Assembly (NCBI RefSeq): GCF_007751715.1
Contig: NZ_CP036292.1
Span: forward strand, 3,913,339-3,977,338
DNA from: Rosistilla oblonga
Lineage (GTDB): Bacteria > Planctomycetota > Planctomycetia > Pirellulales > Pirellulaceae
Reading direction: 5' to 3'
Length of the DNA: 64,000 nt
In this document: piece by piece, positions 28,079 through 37,061 of the stretch
Numbering within the stretch: the stretch's first letter is position 1
Layout of the letters: the number at the start of each line of letters is the position of its first letter
Position numbers and translations under genes: made by a program
The notes under the pieces: generated by a model
Database searches by the model: none
Seen by the model: the letters and a program-made list of their open reading frames with translations, nothing else
What the model was told of the DNA's origin: nothing

Positions 28079-30022
28079 CTATTGGATGAAAACGAACTCG
28101 CGCGTGTTCAGCAGCGACCAGATGATATCGCCGTACCCGGGAATCTTGTATTCGACAACGATCTGCTTGGCCAAGCGGCTCTGATCCTCGGTCGGATACC
28201 GGCTAAGAATGCTCAAGAAAATTGTCTCGATCCGATCGTTTAACGAATCGCGGCTCGTCACCTTGTCGACCAACAGCGACCCCGGTTCCAACATCATGTG
28301 CGTCACTGGACCGTTGAACATCGTCAACAATTGAGGGACCGTTCCTTCTGTCGAATTGTTACCGATGATGTTTCGATCGCTCTGTCCAAACTGACGCAAA
28401 AAATGATCGGCGGGAACCGGTTGCGGCAACTCCGACGCTCGACGCAGCACGATTCGCTTGTATTCCATCATCCGATCGGTCGCCCGTTCCTCGCGGCTGT
28501 ATTCAATCATCCGGGGGTAGGTCGAAACCAATTGAGCCGCGGTGACGGCGGGGGGCAATGCAATTGCGTCGCAGTAGCTTTCATCGTTGTGTCGGATCAA
28601 CGAATCGGGATTCTCCAACGTCAGCGTCAGCATCGAATCCCAGACCTGTTCGGCCGACATCCGCCGCATCACGGGACCGGTCACCAAATATTCAGCGGTT
28701 GGATCCTCGGGGTCGATCACCGTCGACTGGCGTTGGTAAATGTGCGTGTTATAGAGAATGCGAAGAAACTCTTTGAGGTCGTAATCGAGTCGCTTCATCT
28801 CCGACACCAACAGGTCCATCAGCTTGGGAATCGATGGCGAGGTGTCTTCGGTGATGTCATCGACCGGATCGATCAAGCCGACGCCGATCACCCGCTGCCA
28901 CATCCGATTCGCAATCGTCAACGCAAATCGAGGGTTATCGTTGGCGGTCAACCAAGCGGCGAAGGCTTCCCGTCGCGAACTGCTTCCGTCCAGCCGCGGC
29001 ATCGAACCGAAGATCACGTTGGGTTCGACCAACTGCTTCGGCTTCGCATCGTCGTAGGCGTAATCGTGTGGGAAACGCAGCTTGGCCTCCGTCTCGATCA
29101 CCTCCTTGCGATTCAAATTCACCAACCGATTGACTTGGCCAATCAATCGGCGATCGGAACTCTGCGTCGCCTGTTTTTGAGCCATCGTCAATTCGCGATC
29201 GTATTTTCGCGTGCGAACTCCCCCTTCAAAGGCCGCCAATTCGTAGAACTCTCGTTGCGTCCAACGGTCGAACGGATGATCGTGACACTGGGCGCAACCG
29301 ATACGCGTTCCCAAGAAGATGCGTACGGTGTTGTTCAGATTGTCCAACGGCATCCCGTCGTCCCGCAACTTGTAACCAGCCGCCGGATTCTCCCAGACCT
29401 TCCCCTCGGCGGTCAGCATCTCCCGGACCATGACGTTCCAGTGCGTGTTGTCTCGCAAAGACTTCTTGATCCAGTCACCGTAGGGACGCAGGTAGTTGTT
29501 GCCATCGGGTTTGTCGACGATCCGCAGGACGTCAGCCCAGTAGTTGTAATGATGGCTGGCATAGCCGGGTGAGTTCAGCAGTTCGTCGATCAACGCCGAC
29601 CGCTTGTCGGGTGCCGTCGATTTCAAAAACGCCTCGGCCTGTTCCAGCGTAGGAATCGTGCCAGTGATGTCCAAATAGATCCGCCTTAGAAAGACCTCAT
29701 CCGAGACCGGCGGATTTGCTCTGGCTCCCTTAGAACGTAGATGTTCGACAACGATCTGATCGATCTGCAAGGCAACGGTTTTCATCCGATGCTTCCGCGC
29801 CGGATCGACAGGAGTCACTGTCACCTCGGTCCGCGGAGCCTTATCGATCGGCAACACGATCTTTGGCGGCTTGGCTTTCTCCGCGGCGGCTTTCTTGCGA
29901 GCTGCATTGAGCGCTTTGGCGCGCTGTTTGGCAGTCTGAGCGTTCAAAACCGCCGGTTGCACAAAAAGCAGAGCGAGCAGAAAAACCGAGAGCAACGAGA
30001 AACAGCAGCGTGTGCGATTCAT
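28079..30022 (-). CDS. DUF1549/DUF1553 protein without cytochrome domain
   Basis: 647 residues from ATG 30022, which gives a good signal peptide (CCFSLLSVFLLALLFVQPAVLNA); ATG 30037 is an alternative. A Lys/Ala-rich linker (about 30-65) precedes DUF1549 (about 75-300; FLRRIYLDITGTIPT; GCAQCHDHPFDRW) and DUF1553 (about 350-620; FALTIANRMWQRVIG; YNTHIYQRQS). The terminal REFVFIQ is the family ending. Unlike the gene at the window start, there is no PSCyt1 domain and no DUF1501 neighbour visible; it is divergent from the large cytochrome c fusion gene. Function unknown. Confidence 0.93.
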   Translation of the reverse strand: MNRTRCCFSLLSVFLLALLFVQPAVLNAQTAKQRAKALNAARKKAAAEKAKPPKIVLPIDKAPRTEVTVTPVDPARKHRMKTVALQIDQIVVEHLRSKGARANPPVSDEVFLRRIYLDITGTIPTLEQAEAFLKSTAPDKRSALIDELLNSPGYASHHYNYWADVLRIVDKPDGNNYLRPYGDWIKKSLRDNTHWNVMVREMLTAEGKVWENPAAGYKLRDDGMPLDNLNNTVRIFLGTRIGCAQCHDHPFDRWTQREFYELAAFEGGVRTRKYDRELTMAQKQATQSSDRRLIGQVNRLVNLNRKEVIETEAKLRFPHDYAYDDAKPKQLVEPNVIFGSMPRLDGSSSRREAFAAWLTANDNPRFALTIANRMWQRVIGVGLIDPVDDITEDTSPSIPKLMDLLVSEMKRLDYDLKEFLRILYNTHIYQRQSTVIDPEDPTAEYLVTGPVMRRMSAEQVWDSMLTLTLENPDSLIRHNDESYCDAIALPPAVTAAQLVSTYPRMIEYSREERATDRMMEYKRIVLRRASELPQPVPADHFLRQFGQSDRNIIGNNSTEGTVPQLLTMFNGPVTHMMLEPGSLLVDKVTSRDSLNDRIETIFLSILSRYPTEDQSRLAKQIVVEYKIPGYGDIIWSLLNTREFVFIQ

Positions 30023-30403
30023 ATCGGGTTTCACCATGGCGTCAGAGGAGCGGCTGCCGGAGGAGAGGAGAGCGCTGTGATTCGCTAATCCGTTTGATAC
30101 AGCCCAGGGGCCCAGTATATAGCCTGGCAAGAGGGGGATGGCGAATTGGGAAAAAATTTGTCGCAATCCGCGACGTCGGCAAAGACATACAGCCGTCATA
30201 TTCAATACCCACTCCTCGGGATTGAGCCTCCGGTTGCTTCAAACATTCAAGGTGGCATGTATAATCAAATTCCATCTGTCTCCGATTTGACACGCCCTTA
30301 TAACGCACGGATCGGATTCGCGTCCGCCGCCCAATCCACCCCAAGACACAGCATTAGGCGGACTTTCTTCCCAACGCCCAACAACGACATAAAGGCTACG
30401 TAT
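30023..30403. other. Divergent intergenic region
   Basis: 381 bases between the DUF1549/1553 gene (minus) and the large cytochrome fusion (plus). A TATAAT hexamer sits at 30260-30265 (see promoter entry). No RNA gene or repeat is recognisable. Confidence 0.6.
30238..30265 (+). promoter_or_regulatory. Candidate sigma70-type promoter
   Basis: A perfect TATAAT (30260-30265) has TTCAAA 16 bases upstream (30238-30243), four of six matches to the -35 consensus. It would start transcription about 130 bases before the ATG at 30404. Confidence 0.35.
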
Positions 30404-33400
30404 ATGAAGTTATTCTCCGCGTGGAACCATCGGTTCCCATGGCTCGCGGCACCCGCACTGCTGGTTGCCAGCATCTGCTCGGGGGCCTCTGGTGACGAGC
30501 CGACATTGGTCTTCGATGCCGTCGGCAAGCAGGTCGGCGAGATCGTTTTGGTCGCTGGGGACGAAGAGTATCGCAGCGAAGAATCGATGCCGATGTTGGG
30601 GAAGATCTTGAGCCAAAAGCATGGCTTCAAGTGCACAGTCGTCTTCTCGTTGTCCGACGACGGCAGCTACATCGATCCCAATAATTCGACTGGCCTGACC
30701 GGTCTGGCGGCACTCGATACCGCCGATCTGATGATCATCGGCACTCGTTTCCGAGCGCCGCGTCCGGAAGAAGCCGCTCATCTGACCAAGTTCATGAACG
30801 CCGGCAAGCCAGTCATCGGCATCCGCACCGCCACGCATGCCTTCAACGGCAAGGGGAGCTTCGGCGACAAGATCAGCTTTGCCGAATGGGGACGCAAGAT
30901 CCTTGGCGAACAATGGGTCAGCCACCACGGCAAACACAAGTCGGAAGGTGCCCGAGGCGTGATCGAAAAGTCGTCCGCCGATCACCCGATCTTGAATTCG
31001 GTCGAAGAGATCTTTGCTCCCAGCGATGTCTATGGAGTCATTCACCTGACCGACGCCGACCAAATTCTGATGCGTGGCGCCGTGACCGAATCGCTCGATC
31101 CCAAATCGCCTAATGTCGACGGAGAGAAGAACGATCCAATGCAACCGTTTGCCTGGTTGCACACCTACGAAGCTCCCAACGGAACGCAGGGCAAATCGTT
31201 TTGCACCACCGCCGGCGCAGCGGTCGATCTGGTCGATGAAGATCTCCGCCGGATGCTTGTCAACGCAGCTTATTTCCTGACCGGAAACGAAGTGCCCAAA
31301 CAAGCCGACGTCGCTTACGTCGATCCTTTTTATCCAAGCTTCTTCGGGTTCATTCGCGAGAAGGATTATTGGAAAAACGCCGACCTGCAGCCGAGCGATT
31401 TTGGGCTCGGCAAATCGCCAGCGATGCCCGATCCCAAGGGAAGTCCCGCTTGGGATTTCCGGCCGACCAACCCCGTCGCCGCTGCGGCTGACAATGCCGG
31501 ATCGCTCCCACTGAAGAAGCGTCAACGGATCGCAGTCGTCGGCAACGCGCTGGCCGAAGGGATGAACCAATACGGCAATTTCGAGACGCTGCTGCAAACG
31601 CGGTTTCCCGAAAAGGAACTCATCTTCCGCAACTTCGGTTGGCCCGCCGATGAAGTCGCCAATCAACAGCGTCCCGGCAGCTACACGACCATCGACGACC
31701 CGATGGTTGTTTTTGCCCCTGACATGTTTCTCTGCTTCTTCGGATTCAACGAGTCTTTCCAAGGCCGCGAACCTGCCGCGATCGAGCGTTTTATGGCCGA
31801 TTACCGCAAGTACATCGAAACGATGAAGGCGAAGTTTGCCAAAGATGGCAAGCAACCGACGTTTGTATTGGTCAGCCCGGTTGGCTTCGAAGCGACCGGA
31901 AATCCATTGCAGCCCGATGGTGTCGAAGAGAACAAGAATCTTGCGGCTTATACCGCCGCGATCGCCAAAATGGCTGCCGCCGACGGACACAGCTTCGTCG
32001 ATCTGCACACCAAAACGAGCGAAGAATTTGCCAAGACGCCTGGCAATCAATTCACGATCAACGGCGTGCACCTGAACGAACAAGGCGATCGCTTGATGGG
32101 CGAATTGCTCGACGAGAGCCTGTTCGATGGCGAGCACCCGTTGGGCGTCGACGCCAGCAAGTTCCAAGAGGTTCGCAAATGGGTGAACGACAAATCGTGG
32201 TACCACTTGCAAGATTATCGGATGCTCAACGGTTGGTACGTCTATGGCGGGCGCCGCACCTGGGATACCGAAACCTTCCCGACCGAATATCGCAAGATCC
32301 GCAACATCGTTGCAGTCCGCGACCAATACGTCTGGGACCTGGCCGCCGGGCGACCGGTTGCCGATCAGCCCGATGATTCGAACACCGGCGAAGTCTATAC
32401 GCCTGAAACGATGTTCGGCACGCGAGACGAAAACTTCCGCAAGATGCGTGAACCCGAGGAGATCAAATACCCATCGCCCGAAGAATCGATCGAGATGATG
32501 ACGGTTCCCGAAGGGTTTAAGGTCGAACTGTTCGCCTCCGAACGCGAGTTCCCCGAACTGGCCAACCCGAATCAGATCGCCTTCGATAGCCGCGGACGAC
32601 TGTGGGTCTCCTGCATGGCCAATTATCCCCAGTGGCAGCCCGGTTCGGCGAAGCCCAGCGATCGCTTGCTGATCTTCGAGGATACCGATGGCGATGGTAA
32701 AGCGGATAAGTGCACGCCGTTCTACGACAAACTTATCTGCCCAACCGGCTTCGAATTCTGGAACGGTGGCGTGTTGGTCGTCGACGAACCACGGATTTTG
32801 TTCCTCAAGGATACCGATGGCGACGACCGCGCCGACGAAGTCACGCCGCTCATCGATGGCATCGCGACCGACGACACGCACCATACGATGGGCGCGTGGG
32901 AGTTCTCTCACGGCGGCTTGTTGCACATGCTCGAAGGCGTCGCGCTATCGACGACGCTCGAAACCCCATGGGGCCCGTTCCGCAACAAGGGAACCAGCGG
33001 TGGTTACATCTTCGACCTGCATTCGCTGAAGTTCAGCCACTACCGCACGCCTGGTTACGGCAACCCATGGTGTCTCGTCTTTGACGAATGGGGCAACGGG
33101 ATCGTCGGCGACGGTACCAACGCTAAACAACACTGGGTGAGTCCACTTTCCGGATTGGAAGTCAACACGCGCCGGACGATGAATCCGGTCTTCGACAACC
33201 AAGGGATGCGTCCCGCGGTCGGCAACGAATTCCTGTGGTCGCGTCAATTCCCCGACGACGTTCAAGGCCAGTTCATCTATGCCTGTGTGATCAACATGCA
33301 CGGCATGCCTCGTTTTAACGTTCGCGACGAAGCGGATGGAGCCGGTTTCGAAGGAGAACGCGTCGAAGACCTGCTGTCGTCGACCGACATGGTCTTCCGA

Positions 33401-35149
33401 CCTGTCGATCCGAAGATTGGCCCCGACGGAGCGTTGTGGTTTGGCGACTGGTGCAACGCACTGATCGGTCACATGCAATATTCGCAGCGCGACCCGAATC
33501 GCGATCACCAACACGGCCGCATCTTCCGCTTGGTTTATGAGAACAAACCGCTGTTGGAACCGATCACGCAAGCTGGCAAATCGATCGACGAATTGCTGGA
33601 ACAACTGAAGACCTACGAATTGCGAACTCGCTATCGGGTCCGTCGCGAAATTCGCGATCACGAGAAGGAAGAGGTCTACGCCGCGATCGACAAGTGGATC
33701 GATGGCGTCGACGATCCCAAACAGTTGTGCGAAGCGATGTGGATCCAAGAGAGCTTCCGCGACGTCGATACCGATCTGTTGGACAAGATCCTGGCAACCG
33801 ATGAATATCGCGCTCGCGCCGCGGCGATCCACACGATCACCAACGAGATGGAGCGGATTCCGAACGCGAAGGACTATCTAGCCAAGGGCGTTACCGATCC
33901 GAACCCGCGTGTTCGTTTGGAAGCCGTCCGCGGGTTGAGCTTCCTGGGAAGCGTTGAAGCGACCGAATTGGCACTGAAGGCTGTCGACCAGCCGATGGAC
34001 TATTGGCTCGATTACACTCTGGAACATACGCTGCACGCGTTGGAACCTGCATGGAAGTCGGGCGAGGGGACCGAAGGCTTTTTGGCAAACAGCTCCGAAG
34101 CCGCAGCCAAGCACTTCGATCGCTTCCGTAAACTCAACGGTCCCGGCGGCGCGGCGGTGCTGCCGTTGGAAGTTGCCGACGACGTCGACGCTTCGGAAAA
34201 GGACCGCAAGAACGCGATCCGCCAACTGGCGAAGCTGAAAGGCGGCCATGCCGGCCGTGGCGTCGAGGTCTTCAAACGCGTCTGTTCGGCGTGTCACATG
34301 GTCGGCGATGTCGGCAAGAAATTTGGCCCCGACCTGAGCGACATCGGCCGCCGATTCGATCTGGAAAAGATCATCACTTCGATCATCATGCCCAACGAGG
34401 AGATCTCCAAGGGATACGAAACGGTGATGGTCCTGACGATCGACGGTGCAACGCACAACGGCTTCATCCTGAGCGAGGACGACGAGACGTTGTCGTTGGG
34501 AATCGCCAATGGCAAGCAGATCGACGTGTTGAAGGATGACATCGACATCCGCAAGCCGATGAAGGCGAGCTCGATGCCGGAAGGCTTAGTGAAAACGATC
34601 GCCCCTGTCGAATTCCTCGACCTGATCGCTTATTTGCAAAACCAAAAGGATGTTGCATTTTCGAAGAGCGATGATGGCTGGATCCGCAGCACCGATAAGA
34701 ACCCGCCGCCCATGCGAACTCACGGTGAGTTCAAAGAGATCTCGCGCGACGCCGAAGTGAAATTGGGCGACGCGTTTGGCAACCGCGATTGGAACAACGA
34801 TGTCCACCTATTCCTCAATCCGTTGAAGCGAGAGAAATGGGATTTCAGTTTCCATTCGCAGCACGATGCCGATAAACCGGCGCTAACGATTCGGTTGGCT
34901 AAGGAATCGGAAGTTCGCCACATCGAGTTGAAGAACCGCTTGGACAGTCAGTTCCACGAGCGAGCTGAAGGCTTGACGGTTTGGACCTCTACCGACGGCA
35001 AGGACTATCAAAAGGTCTGGGCCGCGGAGAAACCAGCCGGAACGTATTCGATCGATCTGCCCGCCGGCACGCGAGCAAAATACGTCCGCATCGGCCTCGA
35101 TGGCAAAGGAACGTTCCACCTGTTCCAAGGCGTTATCTACGGCAAATAG
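30404..35149 (+). CDS. ThuA-SGNH-PVC dehydrogenase-HEAT-cytochrome c fusion
   Basis: 1581-residue exported protein. ATG at 30404 gives a signal peptide (FPWLAAPALLVASICSGASG). Domains in order: ThuA-like class I glutaminase fold (about 30-290; VAGDEEYRSEE, GTRFRAP, IRTATHAF); degenerate SGNH hydrolase (about 370-600; VVGNALAEGM in place of GDS, GFNES and NGVHLNEQG present); PVC-type beta-propeller dehydrogenase (about 700-1060; MTVPEGFKVELFASE, NQIAFDSRGRLWVS, LIFEDTDGDGKAD); HEAT-like helices (about 1100-1250); heme c domain with CSACH at about residue 1293 and IIMPNEEISKGYE after it; and a C-terminal F5/8-like beta domain. Probably a periplasmic sugar or polyol dehydrogenase feeding a heme; substrate unknown. 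Confidence 0.95.
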   Translation: MKLFSAWNHRFPWLAAPALLVASICSGASGDEPTLVFDAVGKQVGEIVLVAGDEEYRSEESMPMLGKILSQKHGFKCTVVFSLSDDGSYIDPNNSTGLTGLAALDTADLMIIGTRFRAPRPEEAAHLTKFMNAGKPVIGIRTATHAFNGKGSFGDKISFAEWGRKILGEQWVSHHGKHKSEGARGVIEKSSADHPILNSVEEIFAPSDVYGVIHLTDADQILMRGAVTESLDPKSPNVDGEKNDPMQPFAWLHTYEAPNGTQGKSFCTTAGAAVDLVDEDLRRMLVNAAYFLTGNEVPKQADVAYVDPFYPSFFGFIREKDYWKNADLQPSDFGLGKSPAMPDPKGSPAWDFRPTNPVAAAADNAGSLPLKKRQRIAVVGNALAEGMNQYGNFETLLQTRFPEKELIFRNFGWPADEVANQQRPGSYTTIDDPMVVFAPDMFLCFFGFNESFQGREPAAIERFMADYRKYIETMKAKFAKDGKQPTFVLVSPVGFEATGNPLQPDGVEENKNLAAYTAAIAKMAAADGHSFVDLHTKTSEEFAKTPGNQFTINGVHLNEQGDRLMGELLDESLFDGEHPLGVDASKFQEVRKWVNDKSWYHLQDYRMLNGWYVYGGRRTWDTETFPTEYRKIRNIVAVRDQYVWDLAAGRPVADQPDDSNTGEVYTPETMFGTRDENFRKMREPEEIKYPSPEESIEMMTVPEGFKVELFASEREFPELANPNQIAFDSRGRLWVSCMANYPQWQPGSAKPSDRLLIFEDTDGDGKADKCTPFYDKLICPTGFEFWNGGVLVVDEPRILFLKDTDGDDRADEVTPLIDGIATDDTHHTMGAWEFSHGGLLHMLEGVALSTTLETPWGPFRNKGTSGGYIFDLHSLKFSHYRTPGYGNPWCLVFDEWGNGIVGDGTNAKQHWVSPLSGLEVNTRRTMNPVFDNQGMRPAVGNEFLWSRQFPDDVQGQFIYACVINMHGMPRFNVRDEADGAGFEGERVEDLLSSTDMVFRPVDPKIGPDGALWFGDWCNALIGHMQYSQRDPNRDHQHGRIFRLVYENKPLLEPITQAGKSIDELLEQLKTYELRTRYRVRREIRDHEKEEVYAAIDKWIDGVDDPKQLCEAMWIQESFRDVDTDLLDKILATDEYRARAAAIHTITNEMERIPNAKDYLAKGVTDPNPRVRLEAVRGLSFLGSVEATELALKAVDQPMDYWLDYTLEHTLHALEPAWKSGEGTEGFLANSSEAAAKHFDRFRKLNGPGGAAVLPLEVADDVDASEKDRKNAIRQLAKLKGGHAGRGVEVFKRVCSACHMVGDVGKKFGPDLSDIGRRFDLEKIITSIIMPNEEISKGYETVMVLTIDGATHNGFILSEDDETLSLGIANGKQIDVLKDDIDIRKPMKASSMPEGLVKTIAPVEFLDLIAYLQNQKDVAFSKSDDGWIRSTDKNPPPMRTHGEFKEISRDAEVKLGDAFGNRDWNNDVHLFLNPLKREKWDFSFHSQHDADKPALTIRLAKESEVRHIELKNRLDSQFHERAEGLTVWTSTDGKDYQKVWAAEKPAGTYSIDLPAGTRAKYVRIGLDGKGTFHLFQGVIYGK

Positions 35150-35155
35150 GGCCGC

Positions 35156-35215
35156 ATCCCGCAGTGATCGAAGATGGTTGCCGGAGGGCGCCGCGCAGCG
35201 GCGCACCTCCGGTAC
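35156..35215 (+). repeat. Palindromic repeat, copy 1
   Basis: 60-base unit starting ATCCCGCAGTGATCG, with a hairpin at 35181-35212 built on CCGGAGG and CCTCCGG arms and a GC-rich centre CGCCGCGCAGCGGCG. It is nearly the same as 35379-35438. Confidence 0.85.
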
Positions 35216-35235
35216 ACGACGTACGCGCGCAATCG

Positions 35236-35248
35236 CTCCCGCAGGGAG
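35236..35248. repeat. Short palindrome CTCCC-GCA-GGGAG
   Basis: Five-base perfect arms around GCA. It repeats the CCCGCAGGG core that opens the 60-base units on either side. Confidence 0.5.
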
Positions 35249-35262
35249 CACAGATCGATATG

Positions 35263-35279
35263 CGCCCCCGTCGGGGGCG
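35263..35279. repeat. Perfect GC-rich hairpin
   Basis: CGCCCCC and GGGGGCG form a perfect 7-bp stem with a three-base loop. Part of the repeat cluster. Confidence 0.55.
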
Positions 35280-35298
35280 GCGTTCGATATCGCGAATC

Positions 35299-35339
35299 GG
35301 TTACCGGTGGTATTCGCTGCGCTCAAACCACCGGCTACC
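35299..35339. repeat. Imperfect inverted repeat
   Basis: GGTTACCGGTGG and CCACCGGCTACC are 12-base arms with two mismatches and a 17-base loop. The loop ATTCGCTGCGCTCAA is a common planctomycete intergenic word in my recollection. Confidence 0.5.
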
Positions 35340-35378
35340 TTCTGGAGCCGCTTCGCGGCCGCGATCGATGCGCACCAA

Positions 35379-35438
35379 ATCCCGCAGGGATTGCAGATGG
35401 TAGCCGGAGGTCGCCGCGCAGCGGCGCACCTCCGGAAC
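35379..35438 (+). repeat. Palindromic repeat, copy 2
   Basis: Second 60-base unit starting ATCCCGCAGGGATTG, with hairpin arms at 35404-35435. It differs from copy 1 at only a few positions, so the copies are recent or under selection for structure. Confidence 0.85.
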
Positions 35439-35460
35439 CCGAGGCCCCCAACGCGAGATG

Positions 35461-35485
35461 ATCCCGCAGGGATCGCAGATGGTAG
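35461..35485 (+). repeat. Palindromic repeat, partial copy 3
   Basis: The first 25 bases of the unit (ATCCCGCAGGGATCGCAGAT onward) are present, then the sequence switches to a different element beginning GGTAGTGG. The hairpin part is missing. Confidence 0.7.
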
Positions 35486-35567
35486 TGGGGCGTGGAGACG
35501 TTAGATCCACGGAATTCGAAACTCTTGACGAGTTCCGCTACCAACGTTTCTCAACCGCCGGTCCTTC

Positions 35568-37061
35568 TCAACCGCCGATGCTGTCGAGGTCTTTCATGTA
35601 GACCGCGAGCGTCGTTTCAAACGTATTGGCGTCGATTTTGTAGTGCGGATCCGAATCGGTGTATTTGTTGCAGTGTTCAACCAACACGCGATAGAGGAAG
35701 CGGAACAGATGCCGTGGGACGCGCAACGATTGCATTGCGGCTAACAGACGTTCGTACGAGATGTTGTCGTCGAACAGGTTGCGTGGCTCAGGCGTTTGCC
35801 CCTCCGCCGCACACGCGATCAAACGCGACTGTGCGAGGTCGTAGAGCGCTTCGCCAGTCCAGTGAAAGCTCGGGATCAGGTTCTGTTTATCAAGCCGTGC
35901 CCGTTCGTGGAACTCCCGCGTTTCGCGTTCGACATCGCGATGCAATTCCTGCGGCAACAGCAGCTTCAGCCCAACACCCGAATGCTTCAACAGCTTGTTG
36001 TCCAACAGCGGCCAAACAAAGCGACGCATCAGTTCCGGCTTGCCACCCAACAGGTGCGGTTCGTCGACACGGTCGATCAGTACGATCACGCCGGAGAAGC
36101 CCAAACGAGCCAACACCGACTGAAATTTGCTGAGCATTTCATAACGGTCATCGGTGCGATCAAATCGCGGCAGCGGCTGACTGGCCAGTTCGCTATACGG
36201 AATCGAAAGCAGAGTCTTGTGCAGTGTATGGGTATCCCGCTTGCCAACTCGCATGTGCTTGCGGATCCCGCGAGCCATCCACCAACAACGCAGCCAGCGC
36301 AGCTTGTAATGTGCCGAACCGGCGAAACTGACCAACAGGAACACGACGGCAGACCAACCGAGACTGAGGCGTTCGGAATAGGCGAGCCAGCCCGACAGGA
36401 CTAACGCGACAACCAGGCCAGCAATTGCCAACCAGAAATCCCAGCGGACAGACCAATTGCGATAGCCCAGCTTTTTCCGCAGCCCGTTCCACCGATCGGA
36501 AAAGGATTCGCCGGTCGATTGGTCGTAAGCCAGCGACAGCAACAGCAGATCGCGAGCTTGATGTCGCTCGAGTTTTCGCAGGTCCTCTTCGCGGACTTCC
36601 GTCGCCACCGAATCGTTGGCGTTGTTCTGATCCAACACGCGGTCGACAAGCCGCGTTACGCCCAAACAAAGGATCGCATCGATATGATCCCACAACCGCC
36701 AGGCGTCGAGAGTCTTTTCGGGCTTCTTGGCCAACCGCCGCGGCAACCGTTCCTGGAAATGGTCCAGGAAGGGATTGAAGTCGTCGTAGCGGATGACGTA
36801 TGTGCGATTGTTCAGGTGCTGGCGATTGTAGCGATCCAGATGCCTATCGATCTGCAAACCGATCGCGGTCTTGCCCGCCCCCTTGGCTCCAAACACGATC
36901 GCCGTGCTCGGTTCCGATGGATCTCCATAGACCTTATCCCAGACAGGATGATAGGCGCTGGAGATGCAGAACTCTTTGAACACCGGATCGGTTTGGGCAT
37001 CCTCTTCAGCGAAGGGATTGCGGCTGATACCGTGGTGCTCAAGAAAGGTATGGATGTTCAT
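35568..37061 (-). CDS. P-loop NTPase with two inserted membrane helices (KAP-like)
   Basis: 497 residues from ATG 37061; earlier open frame has no good start. N-terminal region FLEHHGISRNPFAEEDA resembles the lead-in of ExeA/ORC-type AAA proteins. Walker A FGAKGAGKT at residues 58-65; Walker B-like VIVLIDRVDE at about 325-334. Between them lie two hydrophobic helices (about 209-228 and 235-252). Membrane helices inserted in a P-loop domain are the hallmark of KAP NTPases, but family membership is not certain. A C-terminal helical region (about 400-497) could be a winged-helix or lid. Function unknown; KAP proteins have been linked to signalling and phage exclusion. Downstream lies the repeat cluster. 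Confidence 0.85.
   Translation of the reverse strand: MNIHTFLEHHGISRNPFAEEDAQTDPVFKEFCISSAYHPVWDKVYGDPSEPSTAIVFGAKGAGKTAIGLQIDRHLDRYNRQHLNNRTYVIRYDDFNPFLDHFQERLPRRLAKKPEKTLDAWRLWDHIDAILCLGVTRLVDRVLDQNNANDSVATEVREEDLRKLERHQARDLLLLSLAYDQSTGESFSDRWNGLRKKLGYRNWSVRWDFWLAIAGLVVALVLSGWLAYSERLSLGWSAVVFLLVSFAGSAHYKLRWLRCWWMARGIRKHMRVGKRDTHTLHKTLLSIPYSELASQPLPRFDRTDDRYEMLSKFQSVLARLGFSGVIVLIDRVDEPHLLGGKPELMRRFVWPLLDNKLLKHSGVGLKLLLPQELHRDVERETREFHERARLDKQNLIPSFHWTGEALYDLAQSRLIACAAEGQTPEPRNLFDDNISYERLLAAMQSLRVPRHLFRFLYRVLVEHCNKYTDSDPHYKIDANTFETTLAVYMKDLDSIGG

Larger units (their letters stand above)
35150..35567. other. Intergenic cluster of palindromic repeats
   Basis: 418 bases between two convergent genes, filled with hairpin-forming repeats listed separately. 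Short frames here are repeat by-products rather than genes. Dense hairpins may also end transcription from both sides. Confidence 0.75.

Noticed and set aside
28298-29572. 424-codon plus-strand open frame over the DUF1549/1553 gene
   Set aside because: Antisense to the family domains, with low-complexity content.
30410-32926. 838-codon minus-strand open frame
   Set aside because: Antisense to the first half of the cytochrome fusion gene, with no family pattern; the plus strand carries all domain motifs.
35150-35567. Repeat cluster considered as a CRISPR array
   Set aside because: Units are not evenly spaced, are long palindromes, and no spacers of constant length or cas genes are present.
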